33,304 bases of DNA, taken from contig NZDS01000234.1 of the NCBI GenBank assembly GCA_002690215.1, forward strand, positions 1 through 33,304, written 5' to 3'. The notes under the pieces were generated by a model, which worked only from the letters and a program-made list of their open reading frames with translations, ran no database searches and was not told the DNA's origin. The DNA comes from Rhodospirillaceae bacterium. GTDB lineage: Bacteria > Pseudomonadota > Alphaproteobacteria > UBA2966. Numbering within the stretch: position 1 is the stretch's first letter; each line of letters starts with the position of its first letter. The position numbers and the translations under genes were made by a program. Shown piece by piece: positions 15,550-25,000 of this stretch.

Positions 15550-17169
15550 CTAACGAAAAGCCACTGGGTCGGCGAGGACGTTTTCGCGGGTCCATATAGC
15601 CAGTTGCCGGCCGCGATAGGGCTGTACATAGAGCGGCAGACCGGCGCGTTCGGGCAATGACTTGAGGTGCAGCGTGACGACGTGACCGTCCGGGTGGGCC
15701 GCCAGCCAGCTCTCCAACTGCCGGCCCGGCACCACCGCCAGGGCCTTGCTCAAGCGACCGGGAAACTGCAATTGCCCTTGATATTTATTGACCACAGCCA
15801 CGGCATGGCCGCGCGCCAGGGCCTCACCGACATGGGCGGCGGCGCGCTGCAGGTCGAAGGCCGGCCTCAACGCCGGCACCAATGTGGCATGAACCAGCAG
15901 CACCAGCGCCAGTGACTGCAACGCCAGCGCCCGCACCCGGCCACCGACGGCGGTGCCGCGCCAGACCGCCAGCAAGGCGCCCAGCAAAATCATCGCGAAA
16001 CCCAATGGCTCGGCCGCCCTCAACCATTTGGGCAAGGCTGCCAAATGCCCCTCCGCCGGCCCCTGCCCCAGACCGCCGAGCACCACCAGCGCCAGCCCGG
16101 CCAGCACCACCAGCAGTGCCGGCACCACCAAGGACCATCGCCCGCCGGGGCTTTCGGGCAAGGCCCGAGCGGCGATCAGCATGAGCGGCGGGAACAGCGG
16201 CAGCATGTAATGCGGTTGCTTGCCACTGATCAGCGAGAATACCACGAAGGCCGGCAACACGGTGGTCAGGGCCAGGCGCGGGCCCGCCTCGCTCCATAAC
16301 CCGACGCGGCCCTGGCGCCAGATGCCGCGCCACAATGGAGGCCAGAAAACCCAGGGAAAGAGCAGCAGCGGCAGCAGCGGCAGGTACCACCAGAACGGCC
16401 GGTCATGGGCAAAGGATTCGCTCATGCGCCCCGCTGTCTGGCCCCACAGGATAGCATCGCCATAGATCGCACCGCCGGCCCGCGCCGCCGGTAGCGCCCA
16501 GGCCAACGCCAGCGCCGCGGCAACCACCAGCGCCACCGCCAAAGCAAGGTACCAGCGTCCCCAGGCCACCTGTAGAGACTTCCCCCACCAGGGCGCCAAC
16601 AGGGCCGGCGGCAGGAGATAGAGCGCGATCACCGGTCCCTTGGCCAATACCCCCAGCCCCAGCGCCAGCGCCAGGCCGGCGAAGCCCGGCACCAGCCGGC
16701 CGCGCCAGGCCACGACCAGGCTCAGCAACCCGGCGGTGCTGATGAGCGTCAGCAGCATGTCCAACATGGTGACGCTGGCAAATGCGGCCCAAAACAGGCT
16801 GCCGAGCAGTAGCCAAGGCACCAGGGCGGCGATTTCCGGGCGCTCCGGCCACAATCTCGCGGTCAGTGCCCGCGCCACGAACAGCGCCCCCAGCCCACAA
16901 AGCGGTGCCACCAGCCGGGCCCACCACTCGCTGACGCCGGTCAGCAGCCAACCCAGATTGATCAGCCAAAACAGCAGCGGCGGCTTGTGGCTGTAGGGCT
17001 CGCCATTGAGATGCGGCACCAGAAAATCACCACCGAGCCACATCTCCCAGGCCACCGCCAGATAGCGTGTCTCGTCGACCGGTGTCAGCGGCCGAGCCCA
17101 TAGCGCCAGGCCGATCAGCAGCAACCAGGCAGCCAGCCACGGCAGCGCCGAGATCAGGACGCGCCTCAT
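15550..17169 (-). CDS. ArnT-like membrane glycosyltransferase (GT83/GT39-type)
   Basis: A 539-residue integral membrane protein with about a dozen hydrophobic segments and a soluble C-terminal part. Members move a sugar from a polyprenyl-phosphate donor to an acceptor on the periplasmic side, as ArnT does with aminoarabinose on lipid A. The first periplasmic loop has the acidic catalytic pair in PVDETRY (D32, E33), followed by SHKPPLLFW (60-68) and AKGPV, all typical of the family. The sugar and acceptor are unknown; no arnA or arnB homologue is present. Its ATG overlaps the stop of the upstream TVP38 gene (ATGA), so it is the third gene of a coupled GT2-TVP38-GT83 set. Confidence 0.87.
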   Translation of the reverse strand: MRRVLISALPWLAAWLLLIGLALWARPLTPVDETRYLAVAWEMWLGGDFLVPHLNGEPYSHKPPLLFWLINLGWLLTGVSEWWARLVAPLCGLGALFVARALTARLWPERPEIAALVPWLLLGSLFWAAFASVTMLDMLLTLISTAGLLSLVVAWRGRLVPGFAGLALALGLGVLAKGPVIALYLLPPALLAPWWGKSLQVAWGRWYLALAVALVVAAALALAWALPAARAGGAIYGDAILWGQTAGRMSESFAHDRPFWWYLPLLPLLLFPWVFWPPLWRGIWRQGRVGLWSEAGPRLALTTVLPAFVVFSLISGKQPHYMLPLFPPLMLIAARALPESPGGRWSLVVPALLVVLAGLALVVLGGLGQGPAEGHLAALPKWLRAAEPLGFAMILLGALLAVWRGTAVGGRVRALALQSLALVLLVHATLVPALRPAFDLQRAAAHVGEALARGHAVAVVNKYQGQLQFPGRLSKALAVVPGRQLESWLAAHPDGHVVTLHLKSLPERAGLPLYVQPYRGRQLAIWTRENVLADPVAFR

Positions 17170-17879
17170 GGCTCGGCGCCGTTCTCGTCGGCCAAACCGC
17201 TTTGCCGCCCATAGCGCCGGTAGAGATGAACGCCCAGCCCCGCCGAGACGGCGAAAAGGCCGACGCTGATGGCGATCTGCAGCTCCGAAGCGACGCTGAC
17301 GCCCGAACCGACGAGCGCGAAGATGATGGTTTGGGGCAAGTATCCGAGCGCCGAGCCAAGCACGAAACCCAGCCCGCCGATGGCCGAAACTCCAGCCGCC
17401 AGGTTGGTCAGAAAATTGCTGCCTACCGGCAGCAGCCGGATCACCAGCGCCATGGCGAAGGGGCTCTGGGCCAGGAAGGCATCGATGCGGCGAATGCGCG
17501 CCGGCGCCCGGGCCAGCACCACTGCCCGGCCCAGCAGCCGGGCATAGGTAAAGGTTACGATGCAGCCGATGACGGTAGCCAAAAGCGCCAACGCCGTGCC
17601 GATGGCGACACCAAAGGCATAGCCGCCGAGGAAGCTGATGATCTGGCGGGGCAGCCCGAAAGTGGCGAAAAGTGCGGCGGCGGCTACGAATAGCGCCTCG
17701 CCGGCCAGTCCGCGGCCGCGCACCTGGCTGTCGATCCAGTCGGTGCTGAAGGCCGTCGTCAGGCCGCTTTCCTTGACGGCGAAACCAATGGCCAGCAGCG
17801 AAAGCAGCAACGCGCCGCCCCGCAACAAGGCCCGAAGATCTTTCTTAGCCGCCATTTTGCTGGCCATCCGGAGCGCCAT
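17166..17879 (-). CDS. TVP38/TMEM64 (VTT/DedA superfamily) membrane protein
   Basis: A 237-residue protein with several membrane segments, the first at about 21-36. The family core is visible: FGLPRQIISFLGGYAFG (about 74-90), then TFTYARLLGR, and RLLPVGSNFLTN further on. Proteins of the wider VTT/DedA superfamily include lipid scramblases and undecaprenyl-phosphate translocases, so a role in lipid movement is plausible but not shown for this one. The start at 17879 was chosen because GAGGA lies eight bases upstream. It overlaps the end of the GT2 gene by 35 bases. Later ATGs at 17867 and 17855 are possible. Its stop overlaps the start of the GT83 gene. Confidence 0.85.
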   Translation of the reverse strand: MALRMASKMAAKKDLRALLRGGALLLSLLAIGFAVKESGLTTAFSTDWIDSQVRGRGLAGEALFVAAAALFATFGLPRQIISFLGGYAFGVAIGTALALLATVIGCIVTFTYARLLGRAVVLARAPARIRRIDAFLAQSPFAMALVIRLLPVGSNFLTNLAAGVSAIGGLGFVLGSALGYLPQTIIFALVGSGVSVASELQIAISVGLFAVSAGLGVHLYRRYGRQSGLADENGAEP

Positions 17880-18654
17880 CACACAGTTCCTCAACGACCG
17901 GCAGGCGGCTGCGCCGGGCCAGCCACATGACGCCGCAAAGATCGACGATGCCGACCCACAAGCGGTCAGCGACGCCATAGTGCGAGCGGCCGCCGCGGCG
18001 TGGACGGTGATTGACCTCGACGGAGGTCACGCTGGCGCCGCGCAGCCGCACCAGGGCCGGCAGGAAGCGATGGAAGTGGTCGAAAAGCGGCAAGCTAAGA
18101 AAGAGTTGGCGCTCGAAAAGCTTGAGACCGCAGCCGGTATCCGGGGTGCCGTCACGCAACAGCCGGCGGCGCACGGCATTGGCCACCTTCGACGAGACCC
18201 TTTTCAGCCAGCCGTCGTGGCGGTGGCGGCGGTAGCCAGCGATGAGTAACGGGACCGGCGCCGGGGCCTGCAGATCGACAAGGGCCAGCAGCTTGGGCAG
18301 GTCGGCGGGATCGTTTTGGCCGTCACCGTCCAGGGTGGCGATCCAGCGCCCACGCGCCGCTTCGATGCCGCTGCGCAGCGCGGCGCTTTGACCGGCGTTG
18401 CTGCGGTGCCGGAGGCGCCTGAGCCAAGGTCGGGCGCTGGCCGCAGCAGCCAATACCGCAGCCGTGTCGTCGGCGCTGCAATCGTCGACCACGACAAGCT
18501 CGAAAGCCAGCAGACCTTCAAGAGCCGTCGCCACCTCGTCGATCAACGCGCCGATGTTGGCGGCTTCGTCATGCACCGGGATGACAACGGACAGCGGCAG
18601 ATCGTGCTGCTTTGCGGCCGCTGCAGCGGCGCTATCGATCGGATCGTGGCCCAT
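17845..18654 (-). CDS. Family 2 glycosyltransferase, polyprenyl-phosphate sugar synthase type (DPM1/ArnC-like)
   Basis: A 269-residue GT-A fold enzyme expected to attach a nucleotide-activated sugar to polyprenyl phosphate at the cytosolic face of the membrane. Motifs are LSVVIPVHDE (21-30), VVVDDCSADDT (54-64), and the metal-binding D109-G-D111 in ATLDGDGQNDP. A TGCGLKLF segment and a basic RPRRGGRSHYG segment match the DPM1/GtrB/ArnC group. The C-terminal stretch is partly hydrophobic, but no clear two-helix anchor of the GtrB type is seen. The frame is open up to 18744, but the ATG at 18654 puts the start just before homology. It is the first gene of the overlapping GT2-TVP38-GT83 unit. 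Confidence 0.86.
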   Translation of the reverse strand: MGHDPIDSAAAAAAKQHDLPLSVVIPVHDEAANIGALIDEVATALEGLLAFELVVVDDCSADDTAAVLAAAASARPWLRRLRHRSNAGQSAALRSGIEAARGRWIATLDGDGQNDPADLPKLLALVDLQAPAPVPLLIAGYRRHRHDGWLKRVSSKVANAVRRRLLRDGTPDTGCGLKLFERQLFLSLPLFDHFHRFLPALVRLRGASVTSVEVNHRPRRGGRSHYGVADRLWVGIVDLCGVMWLARRSRLPVVEELCDGAPDGQQNGG

Positions 18655-18765
18655 GCCGTATCGGATGCCGGTGGTAGTGCCGGAAAGGCTCGCGGCGCGA
18701 CCGCGAGCGTGCCCGAAGGTAATACCGCGGACCGGACCCCACAAGAAGAGTTTCGTAGTTGAAGT

Positions 18766-19518
18766 TCAGGCGACGGCCAGCAAAGTCGGTGCCTCGGCGT
18801 CAGGCTCACCGCCGTAAGCTGCGGCAGCGCTGCCGACGGCGCCGGGTTCGCTCTGACCGGCCGTCTCGGTCCTGGCTTCGACCGCTTCCTCGCGCCGTTG
18901 GGCCGCGGCCTCGGCCCGGGCCTTCGATTCCTCGGCCTGGGCCCGTGAAGCCACCGCACGATCCTGGCCCGAAGGTTCGGCCGGTGCCATAGCGGCGCGC
19001 TTGACTACCTCCATCTTGCGTATTGTCGCGTCGGGGTTGCCCGCTATCGGGCTGACGTCAATGGGCGTCGAGCCGCCGACGGCGTAGTTGCCGCCATCGG
19101 GACCGCGTTGGTAGCTGTAGCTGGGCTGACCGGAATACTGCCCGCCGGCATTGGCGTGGGCCTGTTCGTGGCGCCGCACCTCGGCATCGCGGGCCTTGAG
19201 CTCAGCCACCAGTTTCAGTTCGGCCTCGCTGAGGCCACTGGGATTTGTGGCAGACTTGGAGTCCCCGTTTCCGGCATTACCTGATTCCTGGGCCGCCCGC
19301 AGGTTGGCGAAATCGACCAGCGAGGCGCCTTGATGGCGGGCGTTGGGATTGCCCTGACCGTGGTGGGAATCGCCACGGGCGGTGCGCGCCGGGGCCGGCA
19401 CGGCAGCGACTGTTGCAGCACCCTCGCTGGCCGGGGCGTGAACAGACGTCGCCGGCGACGGCTTGCTGGCGCTGCCGAAATAGGTATTTGCCGCGGTGAC
19501 GGTATCAACGGTCGTCAC
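18766..19518 (-). CDS. SprA-related putative metalloprotease with HEQAH motif
   Basis: A 250-residue protein of the SprA-related / CJM1_0395-type family. The conserved core runs from about 95 to 190: a helical segment ending in EVRRHEQAH, where H117 and H121 form an HExxH-type zinc motif with E118, then GGQYSGQPSYSYQRGPDG, YAVGG, DATIRKM and PSGQDRAVA. The N-terminal 90 residues and C-terminal 60 are low complexity (Ala, Ser, Glu, Arg). There is no signal peptide. The family is listed as putative metalloproteases, but activity is unproven. The start is a GTG at 19518 with AGGGG upstream; the overlapping ATG two bases earlier hits a stop at once. It lies upstream of the glycosyltransferase unit on the same strand. 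Confidence 0.82.
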   Translation of the reverse strand: MTTVDTVTAANTYFGSASKPSPATSVHAPASEGAATVAAVPAPARTARGDSHHGQGNPNARHQGASLVDFANLRAAQESGNAGNGDSKSATNPSGLSEAELKLVAELKARDAEVRRHEQAHANAGGQYSGQPSYSYQRGPDGGNYAVGGSTPIDVSPIAGNPDATIRKMEVVKRAAMAPAEPSGQDRAVASRAQAEESKARAEAAAQRREEAVEARTETAGQSEPGAVGSAAAAYGGEPDAEAPTLLAVA

Positions 19519-19702
19519 ATCGTGACCCCTGATCGCCGTCCCTGAGAACGAATTTCTATCGCCTGTCGGGAGCTAAAGCGGGCCTTCTGGACCCGACCCT
19601 CATGCTAGCCCCTCGCCACTAACAAAGCGTAAACAGCAGAAGGGGCCTAAGGTGTTGATATTACAACAAACGCCTTCGAATTTCAAGCTGTTCAAAAGTG
19701 TG
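19519..19702. other. Intergenic region upstream of the SprA-related gene
   Basis: This 184-base gap lies between two minus-strand genes. It includes an AGGGG ribosome binding site for the GTG start of the SprA-related gene and a loose inverted repeat around GGCCTTCTG and CAGAAGGGGCC. No gene or clear terminator was recognised. Confidence 0.35.
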
Positions 19703-20431
19703 TTAGCTGGCTGTTGCCAGCTCGTGCAGACGCTGGCGGTCGAGGATCAACAGCGTCTTGTGGCGGCGTTTGACGACCTCGGCCTTGAGCAACTCGCCGA
19801 TGGCCCGGGCCACGGTCTCGGGCGTCGTGCCGGCCCACACCGCGATCTCCTTGTGCTGCGGCATGGAATTGATCTTCCAACGGCCGTCACCCTCGGGATC
19901 GGGTTCCGACATCTGCAACAGCTCGCCATAGACGCGCTGCACGCTGGACATCGAGGAGAGGCCGACGACGCGGGAATTGAGCCCCCGGATGGTGCTGACG
20001 AAATAGTGCATCAGGCGCAGGCCGACATCAGGGTGGCGGGCCAGGAAGTCGAGAAACGCAGCCGCCTCGACCTTGGCCAGCAAAGTATCTTCAGCAGCAA
20101 AGACGGTGGCCGAGCGGGGCTCCCCGTCGATGGCCGAAAGCTCGCCCAGGACGGTTCCGGCCTCGAGGTCGGAAAATGCCACTTCCTGGCCCGAAGCGGC
20201 ATGGTCGACCACCCGCACCGTGCCCTCGGCGATAAAAAAGACATCTGTATGATGGTCGCTGCGATCGAAGATCTGCACACCCTCGGGACACCAGTACCAC
20301 GTGCTTATGTTTTCGAGCTCAGCGATCGTGGCCGGCTGCGCGTCATGCAACAGCGCCAATCCACGGAGATTTCTCTCTTTGCCCTGTGGGATCTCCGTCT
20401 GCAAGCTATCGGGTACCCAATCCGCCGTCAT
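19703..20431 (-). CDS. Crp/Fnr-family transcription regulator
   Basis: A regulator of about 242 residues with an N-terminal cyclic-nucleotide-binding-type beta roll (about 25-140), a long dimer helix and a C-terminal winged helix. The recognition region reads HKEIAVWAGTTPETVARAIGELL. The N-terminal cysteine cluster of oxygen-sensing FNR is absent; only a single cysteine (WYWCPEG) is seen, so an iron-sulfur sensor is unlikely. The start is ambiguous: ATGs at 20443, 20437 and 20431 occur in a row, and 20431 was chosen because GGGG lies six bases upstream. The ligand and targets are unknown. No obvious FNR-type TTGAT-N4-ATCAA site was found nearby. Confidence 0.87.
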   Translation of the reverse strand: MTADWVPDSLQTEIPQGKERNLRGLALLHDAQPATIAELENISTWYWCPEGVQIFDRSDHHTDVFFIAEGTVRVVDHAASGQEVAFSDLEAGTVLGELSAIDGEPRSATVFAAEDTLLAKVEAAAFLDFLARHPDVGLRLMHYFVSTIRGLNSRVVGLSSMSSVQRVYGELLQMSEPDPEGDGRWKINSMPQHKEIAVWAGTTPETVARAIGELLKAEVVKRRHKTLLILDRQRLHELATAS

Positions 20432-20581
20432 GGTCATCCCCATCCCCAATATTGCGCACCCGTAATCCCCCGCCGGGTTGCGGCAATCGCCGGTCCTGTC
20501 CGATCTTGGCAGCCATGATAGCGGATTTGTCGGCCCGGTACAGGGGCCACAATAAGTAGCGAGACAATTCCTGGCTGGGCT

Positions 20582-21175
20582 CTACCAGTCCTCCTCCGCC
20601 ATGTCCCCGTCCTCATCCGGCGTCAAATCGATGGGCTCGGCCTTGGCCCATTCGCGTTTCTTTTCCTTGAGCACCAAATGGCGACGGAAGGCAAGCATCA
20701 GCATATAGATCGACATGATGCCGATCGGCGGGATGAATATGCCGGCAAAACCAACCGGACCGGGGAACATGGGGGGCGAAGCGACGTAGCCGCTGAAGGG
20801 CAACTTGGCCAGCGAACAACCGTAGCGTTTAGAGCTCTGGTTGTAGACCCGCAGCCAGCCCTGATCGCCGCGGGGCTGCTTTTCCATCCAGTTGAGGCAG
20901 TTGGAGCGGCGGTCGTAGAGCTCGAAAAAAGCGAAGCCGCCGGCCGCCACCACCCAGACCAGCGAGGCAATGATCAGGCCCTTGGCCAAGGTGGTCAGTT
21001 CTCCCCGGCGCTGGGCCGCTTTCGAGCCCTTGCGCCGCTTCCGGCGCTTATTCTTGGCTGCAGGCGGTTTGGCCGCAGAGGTTTTTTTCGCAGAGGATTT
21101 ATCCGCAGGGGATTTATCCGCAGAGGATTTGTCTGCCGGCGGCTTCTGTTCGCTGCCTTTTTCCTTGTCGGCCAT
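20582..21175 (-). CDS. Unknown membrane protein with a charged, repeat-rich N-terminus
   Basis: Not recognised as a named family. The 197-residue protein starts with a lysine/alanine-rich region (1-58) built on a five-residue ADKSS-like repeat and ending in a highly basic KNKRRKRRK patch. A membrane segment at about 66-86 follows, then a soluble loop with two cysteines (C93 and C120, a possible disulfide pair), a second membrane segment at about 140-162, and an acidic C-terminal tail. Both ends are probably cytosolic, with the cysteine loop in the periplasm. The ATG at 21175 starts MADKEKG; an upstream in-frame start at 21217 would add 14 unrelated residues. The ribosome binding site is weak. 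Neighbours give no clear role. Confidence 0.65.
   Translation of the reverse strand: MADKEKGSEQKPPADKSSADKSPADKSSAKKTSAAKPPAAKNKRRKRRKGSKAAQRRGELTTLAKGLIIASLVWVVAAGGFAFFELYDRRSNCLNWMEKQPRGDQGWLRVYNQSSKRYGCSLAKLPFSGYVASPPMFPGPVGFAGIFIPPIGIMSIYMLMLAFRRHLVLKEKKREWAKAEPIDLTPDEDGDMAEEDW
21090..21134. repeat. 15-bp tandem repeat inside the unknown membrane protein gene
   Basis: Three copies of a 15-base unit (GCAGAGGATTTATCC and close variants) lie at 21090-21104, 21105-21119 and 21120-21134, with a degraded copy before them. On the coding strand they give the ADKSS/ADKSP pentapeptide repeat. Such repeats can change copy number by slippage. Confidence 0.8.
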
Positions 21176-21329
21176 CGCACTTTTTCGCCGGCTGCACCGT
21201 GGCAGCCCCTGCGCCATTGCCTTGTGCCATCTTCGATTTCACCATCATCAATAGCACGAAATCGCACCTCGTTCAAAATGAACAAGCGCTAACCGTCAGG
21301 GAATGAAGGATTTTTCCTGCTACCGCATA

Positions 21330-21812
21330 CTAGTTTTGCTCCGCCCTTTCGCGCGCATAACGCAAGGGAACCGCGGTGCCGTCCTTGATCGTCTTGAGAA
21401 CCAGGCTGGTAGTGACCCGGTCGACGCCCGGCATGCGAATAAGATCGTTTTGCACGAAAACCTCGAAGGCCTGAATGTCGGCCACCATGATGTGCAGCAG
21501 GTAGTCGCGTTCGCCGGTAGTGGCATAGCCCTCCACCACCTCGTCACGTTGGCGGATTTCGCCTTCGAATTCCTGGGCTCGGTGCATGTCGATGGTAACG
21601 TTGACGAAGACGTCGAGGCCGATACCGAGCTGCTGGGGATCGAGCCGCGCCACGTAGCTCCGGATTACGCCTTCCTCTTGAAGGCGGCGCACCCGGCGCC
21701 AGCAGGGCGTCGTCGAGAGACCGATACGTTCGGCCAATTCGGCGATCGACAAACGACCGTCACGCTGCAGCTCGTCGAGGATGCGGCAATCCTGCGAATC
21801 CAAACGGTCCAT
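21330..21812 (-). CDS. Lrp/AsnC-family transcription regulator
   Basis: A 160-residue feast/famine regulator. The N-terminal helix-turn-helix is at about 7-50 (LSIAELAERIGLSTTPCWRRVRRL), and the ligand-binding RAM domain runs over about 65-145, with the GERDYLLHIMV segment that is typical of the family. It would bind DNA as a dimer or octamer and respond to an amino acid. The ATG at 21812 is preceded by GGAAAG. It is divergent from the indolepyruvate ferredoxin oxidoreductase gene. Lrp regulators often sit beside and control the amino acid catabolic gene they face, so this is its most likely target (inference). The shared promoter region is AT-rich. Confidence 0.93.
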   Translation of the reverse strand: MDRLDSQDCRILDELQRDGRLSIAELAERIGLSTTPCWRRVRRLQEEGVIRSYVARLDPQQLGIGLDVFVNVTIDMHRAQEFEGEIRQRDEVVEGYATTGERDYLLHIMVADIQAFEVFVQNDLIRMPGVDRVTTSLVLKTIKDGTAVPLRYARERAEQN

Positions 21813-21826
21813 AGGGTTTCTTTCCG

Positions 21827-21854
21827 ATATTTTATAATATTTTAGATGATATTT
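21827..21854. promoter_or_regulatory. Phased ATATTT repeats, candidate Lrp-type binding region
   Basis: ATATTT-type elements start at 21827, 21837 and 21849, close to one per helical turn, in the AT-rich part of the gap between the Lrp regulator and the indolepyruvate oxidoreductase gene. This fits the loose AT-rich sites wrapped by Lrp proteins. An AT-rich promoter would also look like this, so the assignment is tentative. Confidence 0.4.
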
Positions 21855-22000
21855 CTAAATTCCTATTATTTTGATGTCTAAATGGCAATGATTTTCTCAA
21901 AATCTTAGGTGTATCATCCACAGCAACGTAGCCGGAGCGCGCCTGGCGAAGTGGGCGTCCGCGCTCCAGACCCCGGGCTACGGGGCCAGGGAGATCCGGC

Positions 22001-25000
22001 ATGACGATCACTGATATCTCGTTGGACGACGTCTACAACGTCAGCGACGGCCGTATTTATCTCACCGGCGTCCAGGCCCTGGTGCGGCTGCCCATCGAAC
22101 AACGTCGCCGCGACCGGGCGGCGGGCCTCAAGACCGGCGGTTTCATCTCGGGCTACCGCGGCTCGCCGTTGGGCGGCTACGACCGGGCACTGTGGGGCGC
22201 CCAGACCTTGCTCGACGAACATGACATCCGCTTCCATCCCGGCCTCAACGAGGAACTGGCGGCAACGGCCGTGCTGGGCACGCAGCAGGCCTCGGTCTAT
22301 CCCGATTTCGAGTACGACGGTGTCTTCGCTATCTGGTACGGCAAGGGCCCCGGCCTCGACCGCGCCGGCGATGCCCTGAAGCACTGCAATTCCTACGGCT
22401 CTTCGCGCCACGGCGGTGCCCTGGTCGTGGTCGGCGACGATCACGGCGCCGTCTCGTCCAGCCTGGCCCACCAGTGCGAACAGGTCATGCAGTCGTGGAT
22501 GATGCCAGTCTTCAATCCGGCCAGCCTGCTGGAATACCTCGATCTCGGTCTGCTGGGATTTGCGCTCTCGCGCTTTTCGGGCTGCTTCGTCGGCTTCAAG
22601 GCGGTATCCGAGACGGTCGAATCGGCGGCTTCGATCCGGGTTTCGCCGGAGCTGCCAAAAATAATCCTACCTGAGGATTTCGAGATGCCGCCGGACGGCC
22701 TGCACATCCGCTGGCCCGATCCCCAATTGGTCCAGGAGGAACGGCTGCAATACCACCGCCTGCCCGCCGCCAAAGCCTTCGCCCGGGCCAACCGCCTGGA
22801 CCGTTGTGTCCTGGGACCGGAACGCGGCCGCCTGGGCATCATCAGCACCGGCAAATCCCACCTCGACCTCATGCAGGCGCTGTGGGACCTGGGCATCGAC
22901 GACAAGGAGGCGCATGGGCTGGGCCTCGGCATCTACAAAGTCGTCATGTCGTATCCGCTGGAGAGCGAAGGCGCCACGGCCTTCGCTGCCGGCTTCGACG
23001 AAGTGTTGGTGGTCGAAGAAAAACGCCCCTTCGTGGAAACCCAGCTCAAGGAAGCGCTCTACAACCTGGCTGCGGAGCGCCGCCCAAGGGTCAGCGGCAA
23101 GACCGACCCCGAGGGCCGGCCACTGCTGCCCAGCAACGGCGAGTTGGATGCCGATCTGTTGGCGCGGGCGGTGGTGGCACGTCTCGGCGACGCCGAGCTC
23201 GAGCGCCGCGCCGCCGCCAAGCTGCAGAGTCACCAGCAGCTACGCGGCCTCAGTCAGAGCCCCAGCGATACCGTGCGCACGCCCTTTTTCTGCTCCGGCT
23301 GCCCACATAACACCTCGACCCGCATACCCGAAGGCAGCCGCGCCTTGGCCGGCACCGGCTGCCACCTGATGGCGGCGCTGATGGACCGTGAGACCTCGAG
23401 CTTCCTGCACATGGGCGCCGAGGGCTGCAATTGGATCGGACACAGCCCCTACGTGACAGCGCCACATATTTTCCAAAACCTGGGCGACGGCACCTACAAC
23501 CATTCGGGCAGCCTGGCCATCCGCCAGGCCCTGGCCACTGACGTCAACATCACCTACAAGATTCTTTTCAACGACGCCGTTGCCATGACCGGCGGCCAGC
23601 CCTTCGAGGGCGACCTGACGGTGCCGCAGATCACCCAACAGGTCTATCACGAGGGCGTGCGCCGCATCGCCGTGGTCAGCGACGATGCCGACAAGTACCC
23701 CGCCGACGCCGGCTTCGCGCCCGGCACCAGTGTGCATCAGCGCGACGAACTCGAGGCGCTGCAGCACGAGATGCGTGAGCTGCCGGGTGTCTCCGTGATC
23801 GTCTACGACCAAGTCTGCGCCACCGAACTGAGACGCCGGCGCAAACGCGGTCAGGCCGCTCAGGCAACCCGGCGGGTTTTCATCAACAGCGCCGTCTGCG
23901 AGGGCTGCGGCGATTGTTCGGTGCAGTCCAACTGTATCTCAGTGGTGCCCCTCGAGACGCCCTTGGGACGCAAGCGGGCCATCGACCAGTCGACCTGCAA
24001 TATTGATCTTTCTTGTCTCGAAGGCTTCTGTCCCGCCTTGGTCACCCTGGAAGGTGCCGAGCCGCGGCGCCTGGCGGCGGCTGCAGCCAGCGCCGATTTC
24101 GCCGCTACGCTGCCGCCCCCTCCCCGCCCCCAAATCACGGAGCCCTACGGCGTCCTGGTCACCGGCATCGGCGGTACGGGCGTCATCACCACGGGCCAGA
24201 TCATCGGCATGGCTGCCCACATCGACGGCCGCGGCGTCTCGGTGATGGACTTCACCGGCCTGGCCCAACGCGGCGGCGGCGTGGTCACCCACGTGCGTCT
24301 GGCGCCCAAGCCGGACGACATCTACGGCGCCCGGGTGCCCTTCGGCGGCGCCGGCCTGTTGCTCGGCGGCGACCTGGTGGTCAGCACCGGCCCCGAAGTG
24401 CGCTCGCGCCTGAGTACCGCCAGCCGGGCCGTGGTCGACAGCGGCGTGGCCATGACCGCCGCCATGGTCATCGATCCGCGGGCAGAAATCGACGATAGCC
24501 TGTTGCGCCATCAGATCGAGGAAGCGGTGGGCCGCGACAATCTGGATGCCCTGCCGGCAACGCGCCTGGCCGAGCGGCTTTCGGGAAACAGCGTTGCCGC
24601 TAACATGGTGCTGCTGGGCCATGCACTGCAAAGCGGAGCGCTGCCGCTTTCGCTGGCCGCCGTCGAGCGCGCCATCGAACTCAACGGTGTCTCCATCGAG
24701 GACAACAAGCGTTGCCTGGCGCTGGGCCGCCTGGCGGCGCACGACCGGGCCGCCGCTCTGGCCCTGGTCGGGCTATCAGACGAAGCACCCAAGAGCGAAA
24801 CCTTGGAGGATTCGGTGGCCCGGCGCTCCGCCTTCCTCAGCGAATATCAGAACGTCGCCCTGGCCGAGCGCTTTCGGGCCATGCTGGCCCGCGTCGAGGC
24901 CGTCGAAGCAAGCTTCGGCAGTGAACGCCACCTCAGCGCCGCCGTGGCCGAGAGCTATTTCAAACTGCTGGCGGTGAAAGACGAGTGGGAGGTAGCCAGG

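Noticed and set aside
15159-15660. Frames on both strands across the hairpin-rich gap after the Sel1 gene
   Set aside because: They overlap the ends of the Sel1 and GT83 genes, contain repeats and hairpins, and show no protein-like pattern.
21271-21283. GTTCA-AAA-TGAAC small dyad between the Lrp regulator and the unknown membrane protein gene
   Set aside because: A five-base arm with a three-base loop is short enough to be chance, and it lacks a terminator T-run or partner site.
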